A DNA stretch of 64,000 nt, taken from Campylobacter concisus. Lineage in GTDB: Bacteria; Campylobacterota; Campylobacteria; Campylobacterales; Campylobacteraceae. This document shows positions 37,156 through 45,862 of this stretch, one piece after another. Numbering within the stretch: position 1 is the stretch's first letter; every line of letters starts with the position of its first letter. The stretch is taken from positions 930,001 through 994,000 of the forward strand of contig NZ_PIRO01000001.1 in NCBI RefSeq assembly GCF_003048905.1. The letters are read 5' to 3'. The translations under genes were made by a program, and so were the position numbers. Below the pieces are notes generated by a model. That model saw only the letters and a list, made by a program, of their open reading frames with translations, was not told where the DNA came from and did no database searches.

Positions 37156-37182
37156 TTTAAATCCTTTTAAAATATATATCTT

Positions 37183-37208
37183 ATATCGGCAAATATAAAA
37201 AATGTTTA
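37183..37208 (-). promoter_or_regulatory. sigma-28 (FliA) promoter
   Basis: On the minus strand, TAAA (37208-37205), 14 bases, then GCCGATAT (37190-37183). This is close to the classical FliA consensus TAAA-N15-GCCGATAA. It ends 28 bp before the start of the EF-hand-like protein gene. Confidence 0.75.
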
Positions 37209-37260
37209 GTAGTATGGGAGCTAAAAGGGCTTAGAGCGAATGCCTTCTATGTTATATTTT

Positions 37261-38412
37261 TTAAAGCTCTCTTGTCTTCGTCCTCTCATCAAATTCTTTT
37301 AAAACATCCATTATCTTACTAGCTAGTCCCTCAAGCGTGTGATCTTTTCTAAGCTTTAAATTTCTAAGCTTTAAAATCCTAGCTAGTATATCTTTTAGAT
37401 CTTTCTTGCCAGATAGTATCTCATCATAATAAGCCTTTGGTATGCCTATCTCACTTCTATCTTGCTTTGTAAGTATTAATGAACTTTTATACACATTAAG
37501 AGCCTCGTCTGTTATCCTTGTTGTGCCACCTTGTAGCACAAGACCTTGCTCGTTTTTTAAAAATGCAACAAAGATTTGCTCCTTTGTATAGCCTTGTTTA
37601 TTATCATACACAGACATATCAGGCTTGAAGTCATATCCAGCACTACTAACCCACATATAAGGGTTAGTATGCTCAGTTGTCATTACTTCTGGAGAAAAGT
37701 CAAGGAAATTTCCATTGACTTCTACATTTATATCACTTAGATCATTTATTAGCTTGCGTGCATCGTTTACGTCCTGCACTGTCCTAAAGATATGAGTTAC
37801 CTTTTCATTGCTCCTATCAGTTAGTCCATCTAGCTCATCGCTTGTCATCCTACCCATTAGATATTCGAAATGATCCATTTTTTTATCTTTTGAAAAGTAG
37901 CCCTTTGGCATCTTTGCTAGATCTTCATTTGAGTAAAACTCTTTACCCTTACTAATAACTCTAGCTGAAATTTGATCAAAAATTTTATAGTATTGCTTTA
38001 TGGTATCTGCTAGGTCGATATTTGCAAAACTATCCTCTCCAAAGAGCATATTATCCTTTCTTGTATCCATTGAAGTATTTGTATAGTTTGGATGTTTTTG
38101 ATTGTGTAGCACTATCGCATCAAGTGTGCTTTTGTGTAGTTTAAAGTCCTGTTGCAAGTCTGCTGTTTTGTTAAAGTCAGCTCCCATAAATCCTTTGGCA
38201 TCTACACTATATCCATAGCCCTCTTGTGAAGTAAATTTGGCCTGGTAAAGAGAACTGATAGCGTTAGATGAAACAAAGTCGTTTTTGGGGATAATGGTTT
38301 GGTCTATCAAATTTATATTTGGAGTTTTAGGTAAGAAATTTACAAAGCCTTCGCTTTTTGTCTGTTTTTGGTAGTGCTGTTTTGTTAAGATGGAGTTATA
38401 AGAGACTTTCAT
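37261..38412 (-). CDS. Cj0814-like protein, candidate flagellum-dependent secreted protein (paralog C)
   Basis: A 383-residue protein with YGYSVDAKGFMGADFNKTAD followed by LQQDFKLHKSTLDAIVL, nearly the same as paralog A (its N-terminal half is the most similar pair in this island). FDPMS-type regions such as YDFKPDMSVYDNKQGYTKEQ align with FNPDISFYKLDEGYSKEA of paralog A. An AAGGAGT ribosome site precedes the ATG at 38412, and a sigma-54 promoter lies 35 bp upstream. No signal peptide. Same inferred role as paralog A, at the opposite end of the cargo. Confidence 0.65.
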   Translation of the reverse strand: MKVSYNSILTKQHYQKQTKSEGFVNFLPKTPNINLIDQTIIPKNDFVSSNAISSLYQAKFTSQEGYGYSVDAKGFMGADFNKTADLQQDFKLHKSTLDAIVLHNQKHPNYTNTSMDTRKDNMLFGEDSFANIDLADTIKQYYKIFDQISARVISKGKEFYSNEDLAKMPKGYFSKDKKMDHFEYLMGRMTSDELDGLTDRSNEKVTHIFRTVQDVNDARKLINDLSDINVEVNGNFLDFSPEVMTTEHTNPYMWVSSAGYDFKPDMSVYDNKQGYTKEQIFVAFLKNEQGLVLQGGTTRITDEALNVYKSSLILTKQDRSEIGIPKAYYDEILSGKKDLKDILARILKLRNLKLRKDHTLEGLASKIMDVLKEFDERTKTREL

Positions 38413-38446
38413 AGCTTACTCCTTGAAATTTAGCTTCAAAGAGTAA

Positions 38447-38460
38447 GCAAAAGTTGTGCC
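38447..38460 (-). promoter_or_regulatory. sigma-54 promoter
   Basis: On the minus strand GGCACAACTTTTGC, with GG at 38460-38459 and GC at 38448-38447, followed by TT. This matches the canonical TGGCAC-N5-TTGC form with the exact 12-base GG-to-GC distance. It stands 35 bp upstream of paralog C. Confidence 0.82.
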
Positions 38461-38678
38461 GAAAATTTAAGCGAGATAAATTTATGTTTGCTCGCTTTGA
38501 GATAAAAATTTTATCTATCAGTAAAAATAAAAGCAAATTTATAGAAAGCATCTTGTAAAATAAAACAATTCTAAAAAACTGTACCACTTTTTTAAAAAGT
38601 GTACCATACTTTTAGAAAATTTTAAAGAGAGGGAAACTGCAAAAAGGGCAGTTAAAGTATCGATAAGTAGGACATTTA

Positions 38679-38724
38679 TGGTGTCACGGGGGAGACTTGA
38701 ACTCCCGACCTCCGGCTTATGAGG
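38679..38724 (-). other. att site: 3' half of a CAT-anticodon tRNA (right copy)
   Basis: This is identical over 46 bp to 16719-16764. It contains the anticodon loop, T arm and CCA-ending acceptor strand of a tRNA but no 5' half. It separates the first island from the second integrase. Upstream at 38581-38604 is a short imperfect palindrome (GTACCACTTTTTT / AAAAAGTGTAC). Confidence 0.85.
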
Positions 38725-38831
38725 GTTTAAAAATAAACCTTGTGTAAGCACCAAAAAGACGGCACACAGCCAGTTTCACACTAGGTATCTGCTACATTTT
38801 GCTACAAAGTTATATTGCATAGGTAACAAAG

Positions 38832-40973
38832 ATGCAATATTTGGTCAAGCGAAATGGCATATATTACTTTAGAGTAGCCATCCCACTATATCTGAGGCCT
38901 TATTTTGGTAATAAAACCGAATACATAACCTCCTTCCTAACAAAACGCTTTGATACAGCAAAAAATCGTGCTAAGATCTACTCTATAATTTTTAACGCGA
39001 TCAAAAAGGCATGGAAGATGAATTTGAGCAGCGAACTTATAGAGCACTTGGTGCTTATGCTTTTAAAAGCCAAGGAGGCCAAAAGTATCAAAGAGCATGA
39101 TATACTTGGCAGATATATAAATTTAGATGGACTACTATCACTAAATTTGTTTTTAAAACAGAGTTTAAAAGAAGATAGCTTGCCCAGTGTAATATCAAAA
39201 GAGGTTGATGATATCTGCAAAAAGCTATCTTGCACTGACTCTCACACCAAAAAGCTTCTTGGCAAAAGAGTGCTTGAAGCAACGATAGATAACATAAATC
39301 ACATATCATATAAGATGTGCAAAAACCAAAAGCTACTAAATGATAAGCAACAGACATTTGTACCACTTGGTAAAAAGCAAAAGAGTGCAAATTTAGATGA
39401 AAGCACCAAAGAGAAGATAGTAAAGAGCATCAATGAAGCTAATATCAATAGCTATCAAGATGATATAGAGACTTTAAAGAAGCAGAATTTGGTGCTGCCT
39501 TTTACTAAAAAGTCCTTAAAGCACTCTATTTGCGAGCTAACAGAAGCTATAAATGAGCTAGCTAAACAAAAGGGTGCATTAACAAACAATGATATATTGA
39601 GGCTATTTGGCTGTGAGCTAATACCAGATGGAGATAACGAGCTAAGCAGTGATCTAAAATTTGGGTATGGAAATTTAAATGATCCTACTTTTGGTGGTCA
39701 GATAAAGCTATACAAGGCAGATAAATATGAAGATAAGGGCATAGTTTTAAGTGACATTGAGGCTAAAGACCTTACGATAGATGATACAAGTGATGTTAGT
39801 GGCATGACTTTCAATGAGGCTATAAATTTCTTTCAAAAGCTCTTCTCAAATAGAGCTAGAAGCTTTAAATCACAGCTAGTCTCATCTACTAAAAGCGAGA
39901 GCAAAGCTGACATGGTCACGCTAAAGAGTGCACTTGAAAACTATGTATCAAACACTAGTATTTCAAACAACTGGAGTGATAGCACATTTGGTCTTGTTAG
40001 ACATGTAGGACGGCTAATGTTTATGAAATTTGGTGATGGGCTAGATATTAAAAAGATAAAAAGAGATGACTTGCTAAATTTTAGGAATGTCTTACTACAA
40101 CTACCAACCAAGCTCTCTCAAAATAGTCTCTATAAAGATAAAAGCTTAGATGAGATCATAGCTTTAGCAAAGGATAGACCAAAAATTTCTAAATCAACCA
40201 TTAAGAAGTATATCGTTAGAGTTAGTGAGTTTTTTAAATACTGCTACGATAGCGACTATATAGATAAGAACCCAGCTATAGATCTGCAAATAAATATAAA
40301 CCAAGATGATGTTACAAATAAAAATCCTTATGAAGATAGTGATGTAAACGCACTTTTGGATATTGTGAACAAGATCAGATCAAGTGGTGATACTAAAAGT
40401 CAAAGAATTAGCAAAGATGAGCTATTTTTCGTTACCCATATAGCAGCTTATTCTGGCATGAGACTAAATGAGATAATCCAGTTAAACACAGATGACATAG
40501 TTGAAAAATATAACATAGTATGCTTTAGTTTAAATACAAAAATAGATGTAAAAACAGGCAAGAGTAAGACTTTAAAGACCAGAAACTCTGTAAGGATAGT
40601 TCCTATCCACTCTAAGTTAAGTAGCATTGGGCTATTTGAATTTATAGAGAGTAAAAAGAAGCTAGCTAGGAAATGTGGCAAAGCAGTTAGGCTATTTAGC
40701 TGTGACAATAAAGACTTTTCTGAGTATTTTAGAAAGAAGATCAATACTAAAGTTATAAAAGATGATGATAAGACAAGGACATTTCACTCATTTAGACACA
40801 CTTTCATAAACAAGCTCATTCAAAGTGGTCAAAGGGTTGAACATATAGCTGCTCTTGTAGGACATGAACAACAATACAAGATCACCATGAACACTTATGG
40901 AGAGCCAGTAACTCCAAAAATTCTAAAGGATCTAGTTGAAGAGGTAAATTTTTATCAAGGAGGGGAAGGGTGA
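38832..40973 (+). CDS. tyrosine recombinase / island integrase 2
   Basis: A 713-residue relative of integrase 1. The N-terminus VKRNGIYYFRVAIPLYLRPYF matches the same arm-type domain; the catalytic region has AAYSGMRLNEI, SFRHTFINKLI, LVGHEQQ and MNTYGEP, giving R-H-R-H-Y. It lies 107 bp after the right att copy with the same orientation as integrase 1, so two related islands are probably inserted in tandem at one tRNA gene. The two enzymes differ clearly in sequence, so this is not a recent duplication. Confidence 0.93.
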   Translation: MQYLVKRNGIYYFRVAIPLYLRPYFGNKTEYITSFLTKRFDTAKNRAKIYSIIFNAIKKAWKMNLSSELIEHLVLMLLKAKEAKSIKEHDILGRYINLDGLLSLNLFLKQSLKEDSLPSVISKEVDDICKKLSCTDSHTKKLLGKRVLEATIDNINHISYKMCKNQKLLNDKQQTFVPLGKKQKSANLDESTKEKIVKSINEANINSYQDDIETLKKQNLVLPFTKKSLKHSICELTEAINELAKQKGALTNNDILRLFGCELIPDGDNELSSDLKFGYGNLNDPTFGGQIKLYKADKYEDKGIVLSDIEAKDLTIDDTSDVSGMTFNEAINFFQKLFSNRARSFKSQLVSSTKSESKADMVTLKSALENYVSNTSISNNWSDSTFGLVRHVGRLMFMKFGDGLDIKKIKRDDLLNFRNVLLQLPTKLSQNSLYKDKSLDEIIALAKDRPKISKSTIKKYIVRVSEFFKYCYDSDYIDKNPAIDLQININQDDVTNKNPYEDSDVNALLDIVNKIRSSGDTKSQRISKDELFFVTHIAAYSGMRLNEIIQLNTDDIVEKYNIVCFSLNTKIDVKTGKSKTLKTRNSVRIVPIHSKLSSIGLFEFIESKKKLARKCGKAVRLFSCDNKDFSEYFRKKINTKVIKDDDKTRTFHSFRHTFINKLIQSGQRVEHIAALVGHEQQYKITMNTYGEPVTPKILKDLVEEVNFYQGGEG

Positions 40974-41217
40974 GCGTAGTAAACTATTTAGAATGATGGG
41001 ATTGTTAACATAAATAGTAAAGGTTGATTTATAATTTAAGGTTATTTAAGATTCTGAAATTATGCTTAATTTTATGACTTTTTAATATTTTGCTATATGT
41101 TATTTTATTTATCTTAAACGGATCAATAAACAACGAAAAGCATAACCTGAACCAGCTTGCATATATATTCTATATATGGTATTTGCTATCAAAAAGCCAT
41201 CTTGTATTTCATCTGGG
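40974..41217. other. intergenic after integrase 2
   Basis: An AT-rich stretch without a supported gene. It ends at the inverted repeats of 41218-41276, where the base composition and coding style change to the Firmicute-like operon. Confidence 0.35.
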
Positions 41218-41259
41218 CGAGGATACTTTTTGTCCGACAAGTCAGACAAAAATACCTCG
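41218..41259. repeat. inverted repeat, oriT-like
   Basis: The arms CGAGGATACTTTTTGTC and GACAAAAATACCTCG pair with small bulges around a 10-base loop. It is immediately followed by a second, perfect hairpin. Paired hairpins of this kind are found at transfer origins of mobilizable elements of Gram-positive bacteria. Confidence 0.45.
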
Positions 41260-41276
41260 TTAGGGATAGTCCCTAA
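41260..41276. repeat. perfect 7-bp hairpin followed by CCCC-rich sequence
   Basis: TTAGGGA and TCCCTAA are separated by TAG, then AAACCCC. Together with the repeat at 41218-41259 this forms a compact structure that could be an oriT with a nic region. No relaxase gene is adjacent now. Confidence 0.4.
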
Positions 41277-41373
41277 AACCCCATATTTATTATACAGCCT
41301 AAAAAATTACTGTATTTTTTCCATAAGAACCAAACACTAATAACTCAAACGCATCTTTATTTTCAAAAAAATA

Positions 41374-41404
41374 CCCTCCTTACTGGTTTGTCCAGTAAAG
41401 AGGG
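41374..41404 (-). terminator. rho-independent terminator of the importer operon
   Basis: The arms CCCTCCTTACTGG and CCAGTAAAGAGGG pair almost perfectly around a 5-base loop. Read on the minus strand, the stem is followed by TAT and a T run (the A run at 41364-41371). It closes the operon transcribed from 45.9 kb. Confidence 0.8.
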
Positions 41405-41432
41405 CACATATCAAAACCCTTCTCTTTTTCTT

Positions 41433-41945
41433 TTATAGAACTTTTGCGTTATATACTTCTTCGGGCTTAGCGGCCAATAGTCTTGCTGCCATATCTTTTT
41501 TCATCTGAATCAAAGTAGTCTCTTCTTCTTCACTTCTATCTTCTTTTCTTGATAATTCAATAAATTCTTTTAGTACAAAACCTGGCTTTATGGTTATAAC
41601 GACTGTTTTATCTCTATACTTGAATTTAAAATAATATCTTCCATGGGGACTTTCTAAGACTTCTTCAGCTTCTTTTAAATTAATATCAACGGAAATTCTA
41701 CCACCTGTTACGCATCTTGTTACCATTTCAAAAGCATCTAGCCCTCCCGGTCCCGGAAATGCTGTAATAAGATATATCTCTCTTCTTTCTAATAATTTCC
41801 CATCATCTAAAAGTGGAAAGGCTCTACTCATGACTTGAAATGCATGAGCTACTCCCCCGGGATAACCTACACCATGATAGTTTAGTAAATCATCAAAGCT
41901 ATATTCTAATTCATGTCCTTTTTCTAATACTTTTATTTTATCCAT
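41433..41945 (-). CDS. FmdE-like protein
   Basis: A 170-residue soluble protein. LLNYHGVGYPGGVAHAFQVM and FPGPGGLDAFEMVTRCVTGG resemble the FmdE family (formylmethanofuran dehydrogenase subunit E-like), in which the His and Cys of HG...C bind metal. Here His24 and Cys in TRC are kept. FmdE-like genes often stand beside molybdate, tungstate or iron importers in anaerobic Firmicutes. It is the last gene of the importer operon, 22 bp after the binding-protein gene. Assignment tentative. Confidence 0.55.
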   Translation of the reverse strand: MDKIKVLEKGHELEYSFDDLLNYHGVGYPGGVAHAFQVMSRAFPLLDDGKLLERREIYLITAFPGPGGLDAFEMVTRCVTGGRISVDINLKEAEEVLESPHGRYYFKFKYRDKTVVITIKPGFVLKEFIELSRKEDRSEEEETTLIQMKKDMAARLLAAKPEEVYNAKVL

Positions 41946-41967
41946 GTTTCTTCCTTTCTTGTTAAAA

Positions 41968-43041
41968 CTACTTCCTCAATATTGTAGCAACTTCATCATC
42001 TGATAATTTGTAATCATATACATATTCAAAGAAATTCTTTAACTCTACTTCCATGTCCATATCTGAAAACAATTGTGGATACTGTATTTTTGCAGCCCAT
42101 TTAACTGTAAGCGGAGTTTCAACCCCAGGAGGATCCCACCTATAAACACCTATAGGAATTTTGTATACTTGTTTGTTAGCTACAGCTTTAATTGTTGACC
42201 AGTCTCTACCTTCCTGCTTATTTTCAATAAAGTCTTCCGGCATTAAGTCTGAATGATTTCCTAAATAAATGATATCAGGGTTCCATACAATCATCTGCTC
42301 CATGTCCACTTCAGCCAATTTACCCTTAAGCTCGTGGGCCGGATTATAGGCTCCACTTGGTTTCATCCAATGGTCGTATGTTTTTACAGCTATTTTCATG
42401 TCACTATAAAACTCTATAACTTTTGGTTTATCTTCATCTTTTATTTCAGCTAACTTTGATGTTACTTCATTAATTCCTTTGTCCATATATTCAACTAATA
42501 AGTCGCCACGTTCTTTCTTTTGAAGTACTTCAGATATCATTTTTATATTTTCTTTTATACTGTCAAATTCTGCCCTCTTTAAAGCTACTACCTTAAGTCC
42601 TGCAGCTTCCATTTTTTCAATTTCTTTCTCAATATTCGAATAAATAAACACTACATCCGGTTTTAGCTTCAATAACTCTTCCACGTTAACAACTGAGTCT
42701 TTTGAACACCATTTAGTATTCGCATTAGCTAGTTGTGGATACATGTTTTTTAAAACACTTTCTTCAAAAGCTTTAATAGAAGATGGGTTGCATCCTACAA
42801 TTTTATCTGTCTTTCCATCAATTGCATATATTATAGACGGAAGAGGCTTGTCCACCGTTGCAATTCTTTCCGGTGTTTTTTCAAATTTAATCGTTTTTCC
42901 TCTAACATCAGTAACCGAGTATTCGCTTTCTTTTACCTCTTTAACTTCTTGCACTTGACTAGCTTCTTTTTCGCTGCCGCCACAAGCATTTAAAATTAAT
43001 GCTAGTACTAAAAATAATAATAAACTAATCCTTCTTTTCAT
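41968..43041 (-). CDS. FecB/BtuF-type substrate-binding lipoprotein
   Basis: A 357-residue lipoprotein; the signal peptide ends at the lipobox LNAC (Cys20) followed by GGSEKEAS, a Gram-positive-like linker. The mature part has VTDVRGKTIKFEKTPERIAT and VNVEELLKLKPDVVF, then GVYRWDPPGVETPLTVKW, all typical of class III binding proteins for iron complexes, cobalamin or oxyanions. It delivers the ligand to the FecCD permease encoded upstream. The ligand cannot be read from sequence. The FmdE-like neighbour hints at Mo/W (compare MolBCA), which is inference. Confidence 0.85.
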   Translation of the reverse strand: MKRRISLLLFLVLALILNACGGSEKEASQVQEVKEVKESEYSVTDVRGKTIKFEKTPERIATVDKPLPSIIYAIDGKTDKIVGCNPSSIKAFEESVLKNMYPQLANANTKWCSKDSVVNVEELLKLKPDVVFIYSNIEKEIEKMEAAGLKVVALKRAEFDSIKENIKMISEVLQKKERGDLLVEYMDKGINEVTSKLAEIKDEDKPKVIEFYSDMKIAVKTYDHWMKPSGAYNPAHELKGKLAEVDMEQMIVWNPDIIYLGNHSDLMPEDFIENKQEGRDWSTIKAVANKQVYKIPIGVYRWDPPGVETPLTVKWAAKIQYPQLFSDMDMEVELKNFFEYVYDYKLSDDEVATILRK

Positions 43042-43058
43042 TTTTCCTCCTTTGAAAA

Positions 43059-44006
43059 TTATACACTTAGTGGATAAACTCCAAACAAATCTGCAACTTC
43101 TTCTCTTAATATATGAGGTCTTTGTCTAAGAGCTTTGCCAACTTCTATCTTTCTTTCTAAATCAACTTGATTAATTCTTTCTTTTAATTTTCCTTCTTGT
43201 TCACTCCTTTCTTTAGCAGAGTAAGGTTCTTGATATAGGGTTTTAATAGCTTCATTAATTTCATCTTTTGAATTAAAGGTTCCCAGTACAGAATCTATAA
43301 AAGGAAAGGACAGAATATATGCATATGCCGCTTGAACCAAAGTTTGGTCTTCTTTTATACGAATAGCGTTAAATATATCTTCATAAAGCAACAAGTCTCC
43401 TGTTGCCAGCGGATTCATAGCTATTGTCCCTATATCTTTTTCATGAGTCTTCATTATTCCTTTTAATCTGTATTTGGAATTAATTATATTAAAGCCCTGT
43501 AAACTATAATCAAATTTATACTCCCCAATCATCTCAATTAGTTCTTTATTTTGTAAGTGTGAAGAAAAAGTAATATGCTTAATAAGTCCTTCTTCTCTTG
43601 CTTTTTCCATCTCTCTTATAGCTCCATAGTTTTTAGCTCCTCTCCATTCTTCAAAAGATTTTACACCCCAAAGACAAGTAAAGGAGTCAATACAACTTAT
43701 TCCTAAATTCTTCAAAGAATTTTCAAGATTTTTTCGAAATGTTTTAGAATCTCCGGCATGTGTCTTTGACATAATATAAAATGGTTTTTTATGCTTCTTC
43801 ATTTCTTTTATGGCTGTACCTAATATAAGTTCTGAACAATTGTTTCCATAAGTATCGCCGGTTTCAAAGAAATTTATTCCTTGTTTATATGCATAGAAGA
43901 AATTTTCTGCATGTTTATCTATATCTTGGGGATTCTTTAAGTGATGACTTCCCATAGATATTCTTGAAATTTGTATGCCTGTAGATCCTAATTTTCTATA
44001 TTCCAT
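43059..44006 (-). CDS. aldo/keto reductase
   Basis: A 315-residue protein with the AKR barrel: MEYRKLGSTGIQISRISMGS, INFFETGDTYGNNCSELILG (Asp and Tyr of the tetrad), and MSKTHAGD with the Lys. Where the catalytic His usually sits (L-H-x), the sequence reads SFTCLWGV, so the His seems to be missing. NADPH-dependent carbonyl reduction is the family reaction. The gene lies between the ATPase and binding-protein genes; a link to the imported ligand is possible. An AGGAGG site precedes the start. Confidence 0.82.
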   Translation of the reverse strand: MEYRKLGSTGIQISRISMGSHHLKNPQDIDKHAENFFYAYKQGINFFETGDTYGNNCSELILGTAIKEMKKHKKPFYIMSKTHAGDSKTFRKNLENSLKNLGISCIDSFTCLWGVKSFEEWRGAKNYGAIREMEKAREEGLIKHITFSSHLQNKELIEMIGEYKFDYSLQGFNIINSKYRLKGIMKTHEKDIGTIAMNPLATGDLLLYEDIFNAIRIKEDQTLVQAAYAYILSFPFIDSVLGTFNSKDEINEAIKTLYQEPYSAKERSEQEGKLKERINQVDLERKIEVGKALRQRPHILREEVADLFGVYPLSV

Positions 44007-44029
44007 TCATTAACCTCCTTCTAACAGTT

Positions 44030-44815
44030 CTATATGGCTTTATAAGGTGCAACTGTTTTGTATTCAACTTCTTCTGCTTGAAAAATTAAAATTTTAGCTT
44101 TGATCTGAAAATACTTTTGTAAGTTATCTTCAGTAATGGCTTTCGAACTTTCATCAAAGGTTGTTTTGTAGTCACTACCGATAAACAAAGTTTTGTCAGA
44201 TATCTGCAATGCATGACTAGGAAAATGAGTGTTTATTATGCAAGCAGATTTTTTATTTACATTTATATGTTTAATTGCCTCTATGATTCTAATTTGATTC
44301 TTCATATCCAGGTTTGATTCCGGTTCATCTAAAATAAGAAGTTTTGGATTAGAAACAAGAGCTCTCGCAATCATAACCATTTGAAGCTCTCCTCCAGATA
44401 GCTCATCACAGTATCTATTTGATAGCTTTTCAACTCCTAATTCTTTTAAAGTTTCATAAGCTTTATCATAATCTTCCTTCGTAGGGATATGGAAAAAACT
44501 GTTTTCCTTGTCTAAACCCATCACAACCATTTCTAAAACCCCATAACTAAACACACTTTTCTTAACTTGAGGAACATAACTTAAGTTTTCCCATAATTCT
44601 TTTTCTGCATATTCATTTATATCTTTGCCGAACAATAAGGCTTTTCCCGTGTCCCATTTTAAAAACCCCATAAGACACCTTAAGAAAGTAGTTTTACCCA
44701 CCCCATTGGGTCCAAGAATGGACATTACTTCTTCTTCTTTTAAATCAAATGAAATATCTTTTAAAATTTTTCTCTTGTCATATGAAAAAGTACCTTTTTT
44801 AACTTGGAGTATCAT
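44030..44815 (-). CDS. FecE/BtuD-type ABC transporter ATPase
   Basis: A 261-residue ATPase: Walker A GPNGVGKTTF (34-43), Q-loop VPQVKKSVF, signature LSGGELQMV, Walker B LLILDEPESNLD and a His switch (NTHFPSHA). It powers the FecCD permease whose gene overlaps its start by 4 bp. The length and motif spacing are usual for iron/cobalamin importers. Confidence 0.93.
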   Translation of the reverse strand: MILQVKKGTFSYDKRKILKDISFDLKEEEVMSILGPNGVGKTTFLRCLMGFLKWDTGKALLFGKDINEYAEKELWENLSYVPQVKKSVFSYGVLEMVVMGLDKENSFFHIPTKEDYDKAYETLKELGVEKLSNRYCDELSGGELQMVMIARALVSNPKLLILDEPESNLDMKNQIRIIEAIKHINVNKKSACIINTHFPSHALQISDKTLFIGSDYKTTFDESSKAITEDNLQKYFQIKAKILIFQAEEVEYKTVAPYKAI

Positions 44816-45834
44816 CTTCTTTCTCCCGAATTCTTTCTAAGTATAGTTATGAATAATGGCGCACCTATAAATGCTGTTAATATTGAAATGGGAATTTCAT
44901 TGCTTGTAGCTGCTCTTGAAAGGGTATCTATCAGTAATAAATAAATTGCTCCCATAACACAACAAGTTGGAATAAGGTACCTATTATCATTTCCGATAAC
45001 CATTCTCGCCAAATGGGGAATTATTAAACCTATCCATCCTATAATTCCACATACAGAAACTGTAGTTGCAGTTATCAATGTTGAGAGTAAGATAACCACA
45101 ATACGTAATTTTTTTACATTAATTCCTAAAGACCTAGCCTCATCAGAATCTAGAGATAAAAGATTCAATTTCCACCTTAATAGAAAGAAGCCGAAAATAC
45201 AAGGTATTATTATTATTGAACAAATAACAAGGTCTCTATAGGATACACTTGCTAAACTTCCCAGCAACCACATAGTGATAGTTGGAAGCTTATCTTCCGG
45301 ATCTGCTATATATTTAATAAATGATATTGAAGCATCAAATAGTGACTTTACAATTACTCCGGATAAAACTAACACATACAAATCTGTTCGTTTTTTTACT
45401 CTGGATAGGTTTAAAACTATATAAACTGCTAAAAGCCCCAGAAGCAAAGAAACATGCTGAGTCACTATCATGTCTAGGGATAATAATATAGATAAAGCCG
45501 CCCCAAAACCTGCTCCTGAAGACACCCCTAGTAAGTCCGGGCTAACTAAAGGGTTTGAAAAAACAGTTTGATATGCTGCTCCTGCCAGTGATAGCCCTGC
45601 ACCTACTAAAACTGCCATAAGTATTCTAGGTAGTCTTATGTCAATTACTACACTAGTTTCATGTACGCCTAAGCCGCTAACATCTCCGGTTATTGTTTTG
45701 TATATAATCATAAATGCTTCATAGGGGCTAACCGGATATCTTCCTAAACAAATAAAAGTTAGTATTAAAAGCAATAGCAATACAAAGAGAACCAATATGC
45801 ATAATTTTTTATTCTTAAAGAAACCTTTCCCCAT
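44812..45834 (-). CDS. FecCD-family ABC permease
   Basis: A 340-residue polytopic protein with about ten membrane helices. GLSLAGAAYQTVFSNPLVSPDLLGVSSGAGFGA (conserved family block, quoted in part of its length) and GIIGWIGLIIPHLARMVIGN are the family hallmarks; the second is the coupling loop to the ATPase. It is the first gene of the operon, with a sigma-70 promoter and palindromic operator just upstream. Confidence 0.93.
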   Translation of the reverse strand: MGKGFFKNKKLCILVLFVLLLLLILTFICLGRYPVSPYEAFMIIYKTITGDVSGLGVHETSVVIDIRLPRILMAVLVGAGLSLAGAAYQTVFSNPLVSPDLLGVSSGAGFGAALSILLSLDMIVTQHVSLLLGLLAVYIVLNLSRVKKRTDLYVLVLSGVIVKSLFDASISFIKYIADPEDKLPTITMWLLGSLASVSYRDLVICSIIIIPCIFGFFLLRWKLNLLSLDSDEARSLGINVKKLRIVVILLSTLITATTVSVCGIIGWIGLIIPHLARMVIGNDNRYLIPTCCVMGAIYLLLIDTLSRAATSNEIPISILTAFIGAPLFITILRKNSGERR

Positions 45835-45862
45835 TTATCCACTCTTTCTAATTAATAGTTAT

